The translations under genes were made by a program, and so were the position numbers. The notes under the pieces are model-generated. The model saw nothing but the letters and a program-made list of their open reading frames with translations. It ran no database searches and had not been told where the DNA came from. Shown one piece after another: positions 32,555-45,005 of a stretch of 64,000 nt of DNA. The DNA is from Glandiceps talaboti (Eukaryota > Hemichordata > Enteropneusta > Spengelidae). The first letter of the stretch is position 1. The number at the start of each line of letters is the position of its first letter. The stretch spans positions 19,911,626-19,975,625 of the forward strand of contig NC_135562.1 in assembly GCF_964340395.1 (NCBI RefSeq), in the 5' to 3' direction.

Positions 32555-32962
32555 GCTGACAACCATACAGGCAAATACACATGAATAAAGTAACTACTGT
32601 ATTTCAATCAATGTAAATGTGTGTTGTTTATTTATAAGTTCACACATGACTAATCTTATTTGCATTAATTCATTACATTTCATACACAATGAATAATCAA
32701 ATGTTCAGTTCATTTCACTAATTTCTTAAGGTACTTAGTTATCTTGCCACTTACTGCTGATTGTTTTATTTCCATCATTAACTCACTGCTGCACACCTTA
32801 CAAGAATTACTACTCTCTTTTGATTTCCACGGAAGCAGTAAGATGGGTCATCATAATATTTATCTGGGATATATTTCATTTTCTCTGCTGCTTTTGATTC
32901 TGTATTCCTTTATAATTATCTGTTTTTGGGTCACAACAGCAGAGCATATTCATGTCTGAATA

Positions 32963-33310
32963 CTAAAGACCATCTGTCTGTGGAGTGGAATTATGGCTGT
33001 ATTCAAGCCGTAAATGTTTGGCCTCCCTGTCCATGGTATTTAGACCAAGACCCATCTCAAACTGGTCATACATGTACATCATAGCTGTTTGCATTGGTGC
33101 AACATAACCTATGTGCCACACAATATTATTTACATCAAGGAACAGGGCATGCAAATTGAAGTACCACCTACACTTACGTTTTAGGGCCACAATATCAACT
33201 TTATCAATAGTAAACCTTGAAATCAGAGATGTTATGTCTCTCAGCAAGATTTGCAATATCACGAGCCCAGTGATTATTAAACATATGAAAATATCTTCTC
33301 AGAAACAAAG
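32963..33310 (-). pseudogene. Fragment of an unnamed TE-type protein (REAKH motif)
   Basis: The minus strand reads HWARDIANLAERHNISDF (33300-33247), then in a shifted frame LKRKCRWYFNLHALFLDVNN, IVWHIGYVAP and MGLGLNTMDREAKHLRLEYS, stopping near 32960. The block Trp-(x)-Ile-Gly-Tyr ... Gly-Leu-Gly-Leu-Asn-(x)-Met ... Arg-Glu-Ala-Lys-His recurs in long uncharacterised proteins of cnidarians and amphioxus (recalled). The frameshift marks it as decayed. Confidence 0.45.
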
Positions 33311-34149
33311 TGCATTTACTAGTACCATGTTATTTTTTATTGTACAATATATTCTGATATATACAAGGTCATTGAATATAATAGAACATTTGTTATACAA
33401 AATGCAGCCAACTTATTCAGTTGTACATTATGTATTATTTAAATAAATATAAGAAAAATTGTAAATTTGTAAATATCTAAATTATAAGATCTTCATATAC
33501 ATTATGCAATTGTAAGCTTCTTTGATTTTCCGGGCCTGTCATTCAGACTTATGCAGTAATGGGGACTTGGGATCATGGCCAATAAATGAAAAGCAAAAGA
33601 CTCGTCAAACGTAAATCTACTGATGGTGTATTTTGTCTTCAAATGTAAAGAATAAGGAAGTTGCGAAATAAATATTCAGTACAGGAAAGTAATACTATCA
33701 TAATAGTCTCTGAATAAACAAAAGTAAATATTACAATAAATAGTTTTCAATGGATATGTATAAATGAAATAATATTATAATAAGTAAATCTCAATTTAAA
33801 GTGCAAGTAAAATAATACAATATGAAAAGAGGTTCATATCAGTTTGAGTAAATTGATCAGTGTCAAATTATTTATATGATTTCAGTAAGCCATTTCATTA
33901 GTTTTTTCTCTTCAAATATTTAAGCTATAAAATCAATGCTGCATGACAATTGAATTGATTGCAAGTCATGCAACAAGTAGAAGTAAGTTTTACTCTTAAT
34001 AATTTCCATTAAAACAAACAGACCACAGTTTACTTTCATTTACATTGAAATGTTATCACTGCCAAGCTCACTAGATCATTTTTTGCAGGACTGTATGAAC
34101 CTTGCACATGTGATGTATACTATTGAATGTCAATGACCCTTCTTTACCA
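33311..34149. other. Intergenic, no gene seen
   Basis: AT-rich, with no supported coding segment. Confidence 0.45.
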
Positions 34150-34731
34150 TATTCGCTAATTAGCCATGACAATTATGATGTGCAGTCCACTGTTGCAATT
34201 AGTGCAAGACAGTCCATGATTGATGTCAGACACTAACAGGACGATTCGAGCATACGCAGCAATCTCACTCTCTGTGACCTGGTAATCTTCTCAGTTGACC
34301 CATGTTGTTGTTGTTGTTGATGTTGTTGTTATTGTCATTGTCGTCGTCTTCATCCTCACCATGACGATTAGCCATGTGTTCTACTAACGCTTCAATCACT
34401 TCTTTGTAGAACTCTTCACGGGTAAGTATGTGCTGATCACTGTGTTTTGCCTGTAGATGATGTATGCATTCAGCATCATTCTGTGAAGAATGTTGAACAC
34501 CATCTTCTTCCATTACTTCATCAATTTGCGTTCATCGTTGTAAGCAAACAGCATCATATCGCTGACGTCAACACCACACATATATTTGTTGTACGTTGTA
34601 ACAACGACAGGTTTCAGTGGGTTGTTATGGTCTGGGTCATTCTGAGCTGGCACATTGGTTGACAACATCAACACTGGTTTGGGTTTTGACAGCTTTTGTG
34701 TCAAATCTCTACATAATACTTTAAAAATCAA
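34150..34731 (-). pseudogene. piggyBac-like transposase C-terminus, damaged
   Basis: Read on the minus strand: KPKPVLMLSTNVPAQN, then KPVVVTTYNKYMCGVDVSDM, the YNKxMGGVDxxD signature around the last catalytic Asp of piggyBac. RKLMK, a TAA near 34515, then WKKMVFNILHRMMLNAYIIY (the WWKKxFFxLLxxxxxNAxIxY block) follow, then a frame change to LTREEFYKEVIEALVEHMAN, an Asp/Asn-rich stretch, and a Cys-rich end (CCVCSNRPV, then LSCTNCNSGLHI) as in the piggyBac RING-like tail. The N-terminal three quarters are missing. Confidence 0.82.
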
Positions 34732-34895
34732 GACTCAAAAGTCTATATGTGTTGAAAAGGGGGTCAAACCCGCAGTACATAAGTACATACCCTTTCTATT
34801 GGAGTTAGTGAGTGTTGATCCACCACCCCCATCCCCCTACACTCCCAATCCCCCTCCACCCCAATCCCCCACCCCTCCTTTAAACTTAATATTAG

Positions 34896-35972
34896 TTAAT
34901 CTTTCTCTTGTATCAAAAATGGTTGGATATTTGTTAGAAAAGCACATACAAACCATATTTGGTTGATGCTTGTAAACATGGAAAGGTCAGTTCTTCTAGA
35001 TATAATTCTAAAATTCTTTATCTGAGAAATTGCCCTTTCCACGTGTACCCTATGTTTTGCTATATTCCTTGTCATTTTGACATCGCTCTCACTCATTTGC
35101 ATATTTGACTGGGCAAATGGTGGTATATTTACTTGTAAACCAATACTTCTCATTTCATATTCAATTAATACTCCTTTGTCTAACATAAATGAATCACCCC
35201 TTTCCAAATGCCCCAAATCAATCAACCCACCTTGATTACAAATTGCCCTGTCTGAAATTGAACCTGAAAATAAAGTGGAAATAAATATGGCAGCTCGCCT
35301 TGGATCAACACCCACTAGTCCCTTCATGGTGTTGGTTGCCTTGTAGTCAGAATAACTATGTGACTGACATGTAAGAGCACTTGGGCGTTGTATTTTAATC
35401 TCCCTACCATCAAATATTGCCATTGTTGTTGGAAACTCTTCTCTGAAGCCAGGGGGCATATTTTCTATAATAAAATATCTGTGGGGCCATATCGGCACAG
35501 AATTAATCTTAAAATACATAAAATGAATCCAACTTTTAAAAATAATACCAACATCTTGTGGTGAAAGACAAAAACGGAAAGCTAAATCTTTATAATGAAA
35601 ACATTTATGTTACTTCATTAAAACAAGTAATAACTGATCAGTCAAACGCATTTCTTTGATACTTGATATTTTTTTTTTTGGTAAAATCAATAAATGTAGA
35701 AGGTTGACCATTAGGTAGAAGAAAACTTAAAATTGTGTGAAAATTTGTAAAAGCAAATCCTATATAATATTGACATAAATTTTTAATGTTGCTGCTCTTC
35801 ACTTTGTTAGCTGTTAATTTATCCTCTTGTTCCCTGATTAGTCTGATCTCTTTTTCAAGTTGTGTGATTTTCTGGTGTAAATTATCATTCCTGAGACTTG
35901 ACTTTCCCAACTCCTGTTTTAATCTTTCATTCTCAGCAGTAAGGCTCAGCATATTGATCGGTTCAATCCCTG
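34896..35972 (-). pseudogene. PIF/Harbinger-ISL2EU-like DDE transposase, damaged
   Basis: The exon begins after an acceptor TCTATTTTCAG with IEPINMLSLTAENERLKQEL, a coiled coil (to about 35790), then KNLCQYYIGFAFTNFHTILS. A one-base shift follows NAFD at about 35639 and a TAA at about 35612 interrupts LLLVLMK-HKCFHY. The frame then stays open: DLAFRFCLSPQDVGIIFKSW (HTH_Tnp_4-like), TTMAIFDGREIKIQRPSALT (first Asp), FSGSISDRAICNQGG (second acidic region), RGDSFMLDKGVLIEYE, and KHRVHVERAISQIKNFRIIS (HVERA-x-x-x-I-K, final Glu), stopping at 34896. This DDE_Tnp_4 type with coiled coil is often preceded by a THAP finger; none was found here. Confidence 0.82.
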
Positions 35973-36366
35973 AAAATAGAAAAGGAATGTCAGATTATTA
36001 TTAATTTAGCAGGTAATAACAAGTTCATGTTGTCATTACCCATCCTTCAGTAAAGTCCTGTGGGGATCGCGCAGCAACATCATCATGTTTATATGAACGC
36101 TGCAGGGTTAAAGCACAGGAATGTGTATGAGAGGAACGAGATTGACTAGACTGGATATGTATTCATATAGTCTGTTGATACAGTCAGTCAAGATGCTAGA
36201 CTAAATCTATCAGTACTGGTCCTCTATGATGAGTCACTGTATGAAGGAACAGTAAGATATTTTTCATTCATTACCAGGTGTTTAAAATGGATCAGTTTCA
36301 GGTTAAGATAAAAGGAGAAACAAATATGAAAACAAACAGAATAGAATTACAATTATCCTTCCCAAG

Positions 36367-36602
36367 TCATTCCTCTTCTTCAAAATCAGACAACTCTAGT
36401 TCTTGTCCTTCTTCACCAATTTCCTCCATAACTATGTCACCATCTTCATCATCTTTCTCCATTCTGCTTATACTGCCTCTATCAATATCTCCCCTCTGTC
36501 CATTTCCTCTTTCTGCTTCACTGGTACTAGTATACCTTCTGTACATTTTTTGTATGTGCCTCACTTCCCTCAGTTGTGGTACTTTCAGCTGTAGTAGTCA
36601 TA
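36367..36602 (-). CDS. Possible acidic first exons on minus strand
   Basis: A frame from the ATG at 36602 reads MTTTAESTTTEGSEAHTKNV then QK with a donor-like GTATAC. In another frame 36564-36367 reads RGSISRMEKDDEDGDIVMEE then IGEEGQELELSDFEEEE. Both lie upstream of the damaged DDE transposase on the same strand and may be its N-terminal exons. No THAP ligands are visible. Confidence 0.3.
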
Positions 36603-36619
36603 ATTCACTCTAAGGCCTA

Positions 36620-37790
36620 AAAAAAATGATTGTTTGGTTGTGGTTAACAGACCCACCTAGTTTTTTAGTGCCAACCCTAAACTTGTTTTGACTTATTCGA
36701 AAAAAATACTAAAATTGCAAAAATTGTGAAGTCTCGCAAAAAATAGTGGATGCGGAAACAGTGAAAAACTGAGATCCATAATAGCTATGTTTCAATTATC
36801 ATCCTATGAAAGAAAAGTAAAACTAAAAAAAAAATATTTAAAATGGTCCAAGGATTCAAAAGTTATTCACTTTCCCGCACTAAAATTTGCCCGTTTTTGA
36901 GAAAATTGAGTTGAAAATCTCTAAAAACTGATAATTTCCCATTTCACAGGAAGTTAACCCTCTTAACAACTGCATTCATGCTAAATATACTGAAAGAGTT
37001 TTACACATTTAAACAATATTTATATGATTTTTAAAACATTTTCTTGGATATTTCAATTTTAAGAATGCTAAATATTTCATCTGACTTAGTTCTTTTCAGT
37101 GCAGCACCATTGAAAAACTTCAAGACTAAACAAGATGCAACCTGCTACAAACAGCAGGAATACCACAGAAGCTATTACTGTGACATATTTCCATGGCAAC
37201 TGACTATGAAATCATGTAATTCTAAGACATGCCTAATAATGTAATCTTGAAATCTACAGGAATGTATGTGCACTCCTCAGAGTTACAAAAAGCATGTTTT
37301 CAAATTTGCTGATGTTATGTTTCTTCTCCTGAATAAGTTCTTTTCTAACTTGTCCGTGAATGAGCTCATGTAAAACTTCGACCTCTCTTTCTCTACGTAT
37401 TTCCTAATTTTTCTTGTAAAATTACTGATTTTAGCTGGTAGTACAATGTCTGCTTCAAACATACGCATGATGACTGGTAATATTAACTCCTGTCTCCTGA
37501 AGACTATGGTGCAAAATTCATATGGAGTTCATTTGTACGAGGAATGTCATGTGCACACACATCTACAAGACTCTTCTTTCCTGCCACTAGTTCTGAAAGA
37601 CTGTCAACTATTCTAAGTGCTACTTCTATCTTGTCTGTTCAAATAAAACATCAGTATGTCTATTATTTTTATTTCACATATCCAATATTTTATAATATTG
37701 ATCTACAGATGGGAAAAGTTAACCAAATGAAATAAATGACAAAAAGAGAAAATAATGAAGACAAAATTGTCATCCTATTAGTCTGACTGA
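36620..37790. other. Intergenic, no gene seen
   Basis: AT-rich sequence with only short frames and no recognised motif. Confidence 0.4.
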
Positions 37791-38072
37791 CTACCATGGA
37801 AACTGTCTCGTGAGTTTGCACAAGAGAATCCAACGGGGCAACATCAGTTTTCTGAAGGCCCAGATGTTACTCTAACCAAATGTTCTGTAGGGTACAAACA
37901 TGCAAATGTATACAACAAAGACATTATCAGCATCAATTCACAAATCTGTGAACAGGGTAACTCAGAACTGCAAAGAATAAAAGCTCAAGTGTCATACATG
38001 CATCCAGACAACTTCATGTTTCATGTCAAGTTGTTCCTGGCACTGTCAAACCTAAAGAAGACTCAAGGATAA
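37791..38072 (+). pseudogene. KDZ-type transposon protein fragment
   Basis: An open frame without its own start: PWKLSREFAQENPTGQHQFS, EGPDVTLTKCSVGYKHANVY, INSQICEQGNSELQRIKAQV, SYMHPDNFMFHVKLFLALSN and a TAA at 38070. The phrase NSQICEQxNSxLxRI...YM with MFHxKLFL recalls the end of the CxC/KDZ (Kyakuja-Dileera-Zisupton) transposase group. Upstream parts are absent, so it is a 3' fragment. Confidence 0.5.
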
Positions 38073-39464
38073 AACAAACAGTACTTGTAAGTGTGTGTTT
38101 TTCAGTTGCTGTCGTGCATTATTGTGGACCCTATTTGCAAATGTTGTTTGTATGAAATGAAGTTTAAAAGTAAGAAAAAATGATATTGTAACTTCACTGT
38201 TAACAAGGACAATTGTAAGGTCTGCTTGTACTTACAATGGTGACATTGTGAATACAACATACAAACATTTTAGTTTATCTTTTTTTAAATGGTGACACTT
38301 TGTATTTGTATGTATTGACCAATCATCCTACTCTTTCTACCAGTGACATTATTTTAAAACAAAACAAAACATGCAAATTCTAGAAAGTATAACATAATGA
38401 AAGTAATACAATTAATGCAATTATCTACAAAATTTGTAGCCCATTATCATGAACATAGATTTTGGCCTAAAATATGAAGAAAAAAACCCCATCAGGGTTT
38501 AATTTAACATTGTGTACTAATCATGTTTGTGTATTGACATATGTCAGTTGTCCCTTATGATGTCCAATAAGCTCAGTTTAATAATGTGAAATTCATTTGG
38601 TTCACTTAATATTGATAACCAAACATCTGTGTTACAAATACCCAGTACAGTACACTCAACCAATAGTTTAATGACTTTAACACTGACTTCATTTGTTGGA
38701 ACCTCAGATGTTTCAAAGTCCCAACTGCCTCACTGTACAACATTTTACCCACAACTCTCTCTGATTTGTAGTGTTGGACATCATCTCCTTGAAGTCAGAC
38801 ACATCTCACCAGTGTATATGGTTTTGTAAAAACATTTTTTTTCCTTTTGGCAAGCGTAGAATTGCCACTGATGAGCTTCTGAATACCCATTTTCATCGGT
38901 TCTGGTATCAGTGATTTATTGTAGAAGGAGTAGCAATTTTAGGAATTTGTCAGCAGATTTTCTTGAAAGACATGAAGAATATTTGCGACGAAACTAAGGA
39001 AAATATATGCACCTGTTATGACTTTGCCAAAGATATAGATTTATTTGAATAGGTATGACAAAAAATATGTACATACTAAAACTCATCATACACACTGACT
39101 ACCCAAGTTATTGACACTTTGACAGTGAAGTGTTTTATTCACAGCACATGCTTAATTTAGTTGTTAGTTCATTTTTTTACAAAATTTTGAACTTTATTAT
39201 TGATTCCTAAGCGTTCTTTTGCTACATATTAATTAAACTTAATTACTAAGCTTAAAATGTTGAAAAGTATGGATTATTGAAAAAGTTATAAAATAAGGAA
39301 CCTCCAAGCATACCAATCACATCAGAGAGAGTTGTGGGTAAGATATTGTACAGTGTGCCTGCTGTGGCCCATGGTATTAAACCTACATGTCACACTGGGT
39401 TTAATCTAATCTCTCGCAGACAAGATAAAGGATTTGGTCAGCATGGTATCGAAACATTTTTGAA
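38073..39464. other. Intergenic, no gene seen
   Basis: No supported feature. A 66-codon frame at 38629 is Thr/Ser-rich without a domain. Confidence 0.4.
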
Positions 39465-39800
39465 TTACTGAACATTTTGAAGCATGTAGTTCATCACCAC
39501 ATTCATAACTGCCTCTGGTGCATTCAGTGCTGTCAATAATCTATCGTACTCTTGTGGACGGCTGTTCTTCATGCCGACTAGGTTGAAGGGATTTGACAAT
39601 TTCCTCTTCTGTGGTACTGGACAGTCTCTTATCAGTTTGTGGAGTTCACCTGACCGCTTCAGGATGTTAAGTTGCCTTAATGTTGCCCTCTCCAGTTTGT
39701 CTTCTTCTTCAAAAATGGCTCTTTGTGATATCCTTATGGCTCTTCCACTACGTTTGTTCCCAATTGAGGGTTGTGGCTTGTGTGATTCTGATTCTTGCAT
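39465..39800 (-). CDS. Unrecognised ORF, probably transposon-linked
   Basis: 111 codons from MQESESHKPQPSIGNKRSGR, a basic and Glu-rich helix (FEEEDKLERATLRQLNILKR), then CPVPQKRKLSNPFNLVGMKN and QEYDRLLTALNAPEAVMNVV, with a stop at 39465. The frame is intact and protein-like. It may be an N-terminal exon of a TE protein or a small independent ORF. No family is claimed. Confidence 0.45.
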   Translation of the reverse strand: MQESESHKPQPSIGNKRSGRAIRISQRAIFEEEDKLERATLRQLNILKRSGELHKLIRDCPVPQKRKLSNPFNLVGMKNSRPQEYDRLLTALNAPEAVMNVVMNYMLQNVQ

Positions 39801-40204
39801 ATGGTTAAGTCAGTTGATCATTGTTACACGTACCTGTTAAGCAGCAGTTATTATGGATATATTGTGAGAATACAGTTCTATCCCAGATAACTGTGAATCT
39901 GTTCTATATACTAGGTAGTTGTCTTGGCATTGAAGTGTAGTACAAGTATTTCTTGATGCAGTACTTTGGAGCACTCTGGATGTACAATGTACATGTAGCG
40001 TTGTCTTCAGGTGATAGTGTAGCACTAAACTGATTCCGTTTTGAATTGACCATTTCCAGTTCTATTTAACTCACTTAAAAATAGGCTATATTAGCAAATT
40101 TACTGCAGATTATACCTGTTTTACATGCCTGAAATGTGAAACTTGAAGCTTGAAGCTGAACGTGCTGGAAAGCCAGTCGCAGAATACTATACAGTGGCTT
40201 AGTG

Positions 40205-40385
40205 TTTAGTGTAGGTTTTAAATTCAGTGTACATGATATGTATGGTTGAAATCCAAGCCCAACCATAGAATGCTACACACTGACTTTAAATTCAGTGTAG
40301 GGTTGAAATTCAAGTCTCTCACAGAAAGTTACATGCTATCTTTAAATTCAGTGTAGGGTTGAAATTCAAGCCCAACCACAGAATG
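40205..40385. repeat. Short tandem repeat, unit about 66 bases, three copies
   Basis: The phrase TTTAAATTCAGTGTAGGGTT then GAAATTCAAGCCCAACCACA recurs with variants at about 40215, 40284 and 40340. Confidence 0.85.
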
Positions 40386-40427
40386 CATAAATACATACAT
40401 GCATATTAGACATATATATATACATAC

Positions 40428-40468
40428 ACACACACACACACACACACACTCATACATACATACATACA

Positions 40469-40499
<31 letters not shown>

Positions 40500-40524
40500 T
40501 ACATACATACATATTACATACATT
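40428..40524. repeat. (CA)n and (CATA)n microsatellites
   Basis: A CA tract at about 40428-40449 followed by CATA repeats to about 40524. The frames over it are artefacts. Confidence 0.95.
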
Positions 40525-40529
40525 TTACA

Positions 40530-42138
40530 CAGAAAGTTGGTAACGTATTGTACTTTTATACCATAGTCACCATTTTATAAAAAAAATCTACTGTTATGAA
40601 AAATTACACAAAATCTCAGAAAAAATAATGACTGGGAAATGCACACAAGAAAAAGAAAAAAAGAGGATTTTGAGGTTGGCTATAAATAATTCCAGTATCT
40701 TACAGCTTTAACCCTGGAAAATTTTAATGATGAATGAAATAAACTAGGGATCTAAAATAATTTTGAGGCAATTTGAATTTGAATTTTCTAACAAATTTAC
40801 CAAGTCAACAACATTCAACTTGTACTAGTCGCCATCTTAGTTTCCATACGGCGACAATCCCAAGTACCGGAAAGAGAGTCATTCTCAGCCAACAGGGTTC
40901 GACACTGGAGTAAAAAAGTCACTATCCCACAGGACTAGTAAAATTGATAACGTAGTAGTCCTGCCAAAAAATTTGGTGGTCCTATCTTTAAGTGCTTTCG
41001 CTTGTTCACTTAGGCTCGTCATCTCTCTTAGTTTTTGCTCTACTTCTAATTCACTTTTCCAAACCCCATATTTATTTCAAACCCTGTGTTGTAATTGAAC
41101 TGTCTATTTCTTTGTAGTTGTTTGTGCATCATCAACTCCTTACTGTAATTTTATTCTCTTTTTTATGTTTACAGAGAATTAGACTAGTGTTATAATCTTG
41201 AATATCAAGTAATAATTGAACGTAAACTGCCATTATGACACTGCAGTGTACGTATCCCATACCCATCTAGTAATATACATTACATGACATCATGTTCTGT
41301 GTGATCAGAACAAAAAGACATACAGTTAGATATTATTTGAACTTAAAATATTTCTTGACAGTGCTGTTATTTGACTTAAATAAGTTAAAAGACACTTAGT
41401 TGCTGAAGTCTGTTAAAAATGTTCCCTCATTGAAATTAAATATTCAGTTTTAAAGATTGTAGTGATAGAAGAAAATTGATAATTTGGTCATTTTGCACCT
41501 ATGTGTGTTTCTGATATTTAGATTTTATAAAAAGACTTTGAAAAAATATGAGTAAGACATGAGATTTTCAGTGTAAGTGAACAGTTCATCATATTCAAAC
41601 ACATTCCAAGTCTGTAGTGTACTTGCCCCCAACCCCCCTCTCCATCACAATTGCTTTACTTGATGGTATAAGGTACTAAACCTCCGAACTAAATTTAATT
41701 ATCTTCTATTATTCTGCTGAATGATCCTTAATGTTTTCCTGCATATTATAATTGAAATAAAGTATTGTGTTCAGAAACAATTGTTGGCTTAATGACCATT
41801 TTGACTTTGACTTTCAGTGCACAGAAAAAAACAAACATCTAACACGTTTTAATAGAGAATGTGTCATTGCATATTAGTAAATCTTTCAAACCCACCACTT
41901 TTTCAACTAGTCTAAATCAAAATTACTCCAAGAAAGTCATTATCTATATCAATGACCACCACAATATCATGTAGAGTACGTACCCCACTTGATGGTCCAC
42001 TTTGCATTTGGCATAATAAACAATTTTCTGGACTTGTGCTCTCATATTTTGGAATTAAAAAGTTCAGATAAACAGCTTAACAAACATCAATCTTATTGAT
42101 GTTTATTTCAAGTTTCATTTTTCACCTCTAGTGACCCC
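40530..42138. other. Intergenic, no gene seen
   Basis: AT-rich, with no supported coding segment or RNA gene. Confidence 0.45.
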
Positions 42139-42186
42139 TATTTTTACCTCCCGTAAGGGTACGGGAGGTATTAAAAGGGGAAGGCC

Positions 42187-42221
<35 letters not shown>

Positions 42222-42834
42222 GTGTCTGTGAAACCATTTTCTAAAAATCGGCTGGCTCAATTGTAATGAAATTTGGGCTATGTAATCTTTAGGGTAATAG
42301 CTAGACCTGATTAGGTTTTGAGCCAGATCTGTTAATGTTTAATTAGAGAAATTTGCATATTAGTGAAACCAACTAATTATGCAATATCTTAAGACTGCAT
42401 ACTTCAATTTCAATATGAAATTAGTATATTCGTTCAACATAACAACATACATTTGTCCTATAAAATTCATTGATGTATCTTACAGCGTTAATGAATATTT
42501 TGCATAATTAATTATTTTTGGTAATTAGGCTATATCTTAAGAATACATACTTCAAACTCAACATAATTTAGTACATACGTTAACCATAAGAAAACACATA
42601 TGTCCTATCAATTTTGTTGATGCACCGTACAGTGTTAATGAATAATTTGCATAATTAATGATTCTTGGTAATTAGGCTATATCTTACGACTGCATGCTTC
42701 AATTTCAATATAATTCAGTACATACATTAACCATAACAAATTGTATATGTCCTATAAAGTTAGTTGATGTACCTTACAGTGTTAATGAATAATTTGCATA
42801 ATTAATGATTTTCGGTAATTAGGCTATATCTTAA
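42139..42834. mobile_element. Left part of a pearl-like tandem-repeat element
   Basis: Starts with a hairpin end (CCTCCCGTAAGGGTACGGGA, 42150), then a (CTGT)n tract at 42186-42229, then 147-base units beginning TAATTAGGCTATATCTTA at 42522, 42669 and 42816, plus an earlier diverged one. It is interrupted at 42834 by the Kolobok transposon and resumes at 49074. Microsatellite plus tandem core plus fixed ends resembles pearl/Helitron-type non-autonomous elements. Confidence 0.7.
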
Positions 42835-43074
42835 AGGTGATTCAAAATGCTCACATTAACTTTTGCTGTTTTGATAGATATTTTGATACGAAAAATTCCA
42901 TAAACCGACCGCGCAATCATAAAAAATGACTGTTTTCAGACACATCTCTTCGGATTTGCTTCGAGTATATTCGGGTATTTCCGGTCTCACGGAAGCCCTG
43001 CAATGACGTGACGTCATAAGGAGACATTGACACTGCCTCTTCAGTAAGTCACCAAGTAATGATAACTGGTCAAC

Positions 43075-44955
43075 ATGGGGAAACGATGCATTGCCGCCGG
43101 TTGCGGCAATACTTACGACAACAACTTTAGTTTTTACATTTTCCCTAAAGACCCTCTTCTACGTAGCAAATGGACAGACAAAACAAGTGAAAAAAACAAG
43201 GGATAAATGGCACGGCGCGGCCCAACTTCAAGTAGTGTTTTGTGCAGCCAACACTTCGCAGACGAATGTTTTCAAGATTCTTCAAACCTTAAAACAGCAT
43301 TCAATATACAACACAGACGGAAACTTAAACCTGGTTCCATACCAGATATTTTTAAGCGATCGTCCATGCCTATCAACAATGACAAACTTTGTAAGGACAA
43401 AGTTCAAGGGAGAGGAGCGTTTGAAAAAAGAGAAAGGCAACGAGTAAGTTAATGTTATTTATTTTGTATTAACATTCTGTTAACTTGCAGTCCATCCAAT
43501 TGTCGAAAGCATTCCTTTTTCACAAGTATAAACGTGTTGTTAGAATTGTAAAGGTAAGTTATATCCAAATACCTTTGAAGAAATGTTTTATGGTTATGTG
43601 AACAATATATCCATGTGTGAATGATGTACCTTGACACATTACAGTTGTTTTACTTCCTTGATTTGTCTGTCTGTCCTAACTAGAGGTGATAAAGATGTGT
43701 TCACACTTTCCTTTTGTCGCATATCCATAAACCACTAAAGAAAATACTAGTAATGGCTAGAATCGTATCATACATTAATTGGAACGTTTATATGCCTTTG
43801 TACTGATAGGACTAAATCGTCTTTTCAAAGTTGCTTTAAACCTTGGTCTCTAACGAAAGTAATCACGAATAAATGAAATTGCTTTCTGTGTTTCTGAGCA
43901 CATCCAATGTTATTCCTAATGTGTGCGACGGGTGTTTGGATCTTGAAATTCGCAATTTAACACTTCGCTATCGATATGACAATTTGTATCTCGGCATCTA
44001 GATGTACGACAAAGAACTACACATAACGTCATTAAAAGAAAAGCGAGAAAGCGAGAACGGGATTGCACCACCACTAAATATTTGCATCCCCAGTGTCATT
44101 TGATTTGTTCAGTAAATCATATAATTAATTGTATCAGTTTCGTTAAATTTGTCTTTGCTTTTAATTACACATGTTCTCTTTTATTTACAGCTTGTTGAAC
44201 AAATAATACTCGATAATAATCCAATGATTTCGCCAAGTACTGGTAACACAATGTCTCAAGAAGGATCGGACTCTGAATTATTACATCGTCGACAAGAAAC
44301 AAACCCAAAAGCTGATGACGTTTCTAACGACACGGCCACAAACAGTTCTCGTGAAATTGGAACTCAAACTGATGTACCAGTAAGTATAGTTAATAATAGT
44401 AAAATGTGTAATTCTCATAATTAAGATTTCTTGTGACGCCAGCTGTCAACTATTATAGTTTCATTGTGCATTGAAACCCGTCACTTCGCATGTTTGTTAT
44501 TTGAAATGGATCGAGTTTTTTTTTAGATCTGTTTCCACTAAAAGGTTGAATTCACATTTTCTCTCTCCAGTTAGAAGAGACGACGAAGTGTTTTTCTGTT
44601 AGTTGTCAAACTATTAATGATAACATGTCGGATGCTTCTGTACAGACAATAGTAAAGTGTCGGGAAAAGGGTGAGTGAGGAAATTGTTTATTACGTGCAT
44701 GTGTAACTGAAAACAGTACACTTCTAAAATTTAAAGTGTAGATGAGACCGAATTAAAATGTCAATATGAATGTAAGAATAACGGAAAGTGTTTCGTATAA
44801 TATTGGTTAATATTTTCGCACACATTTATATTTAAACAGGACAACAAACATCGGAAAAAGAAACAACCAGTGTCGGTATAGAGTGTTATCTCCTTGAGCC
44901 AATACCTTGTATGACACCTTTGGTCAGTGATAATGAAGATGAAGAAAGCGGCGGC

Positions 44956-45005
<50 letters not shown>

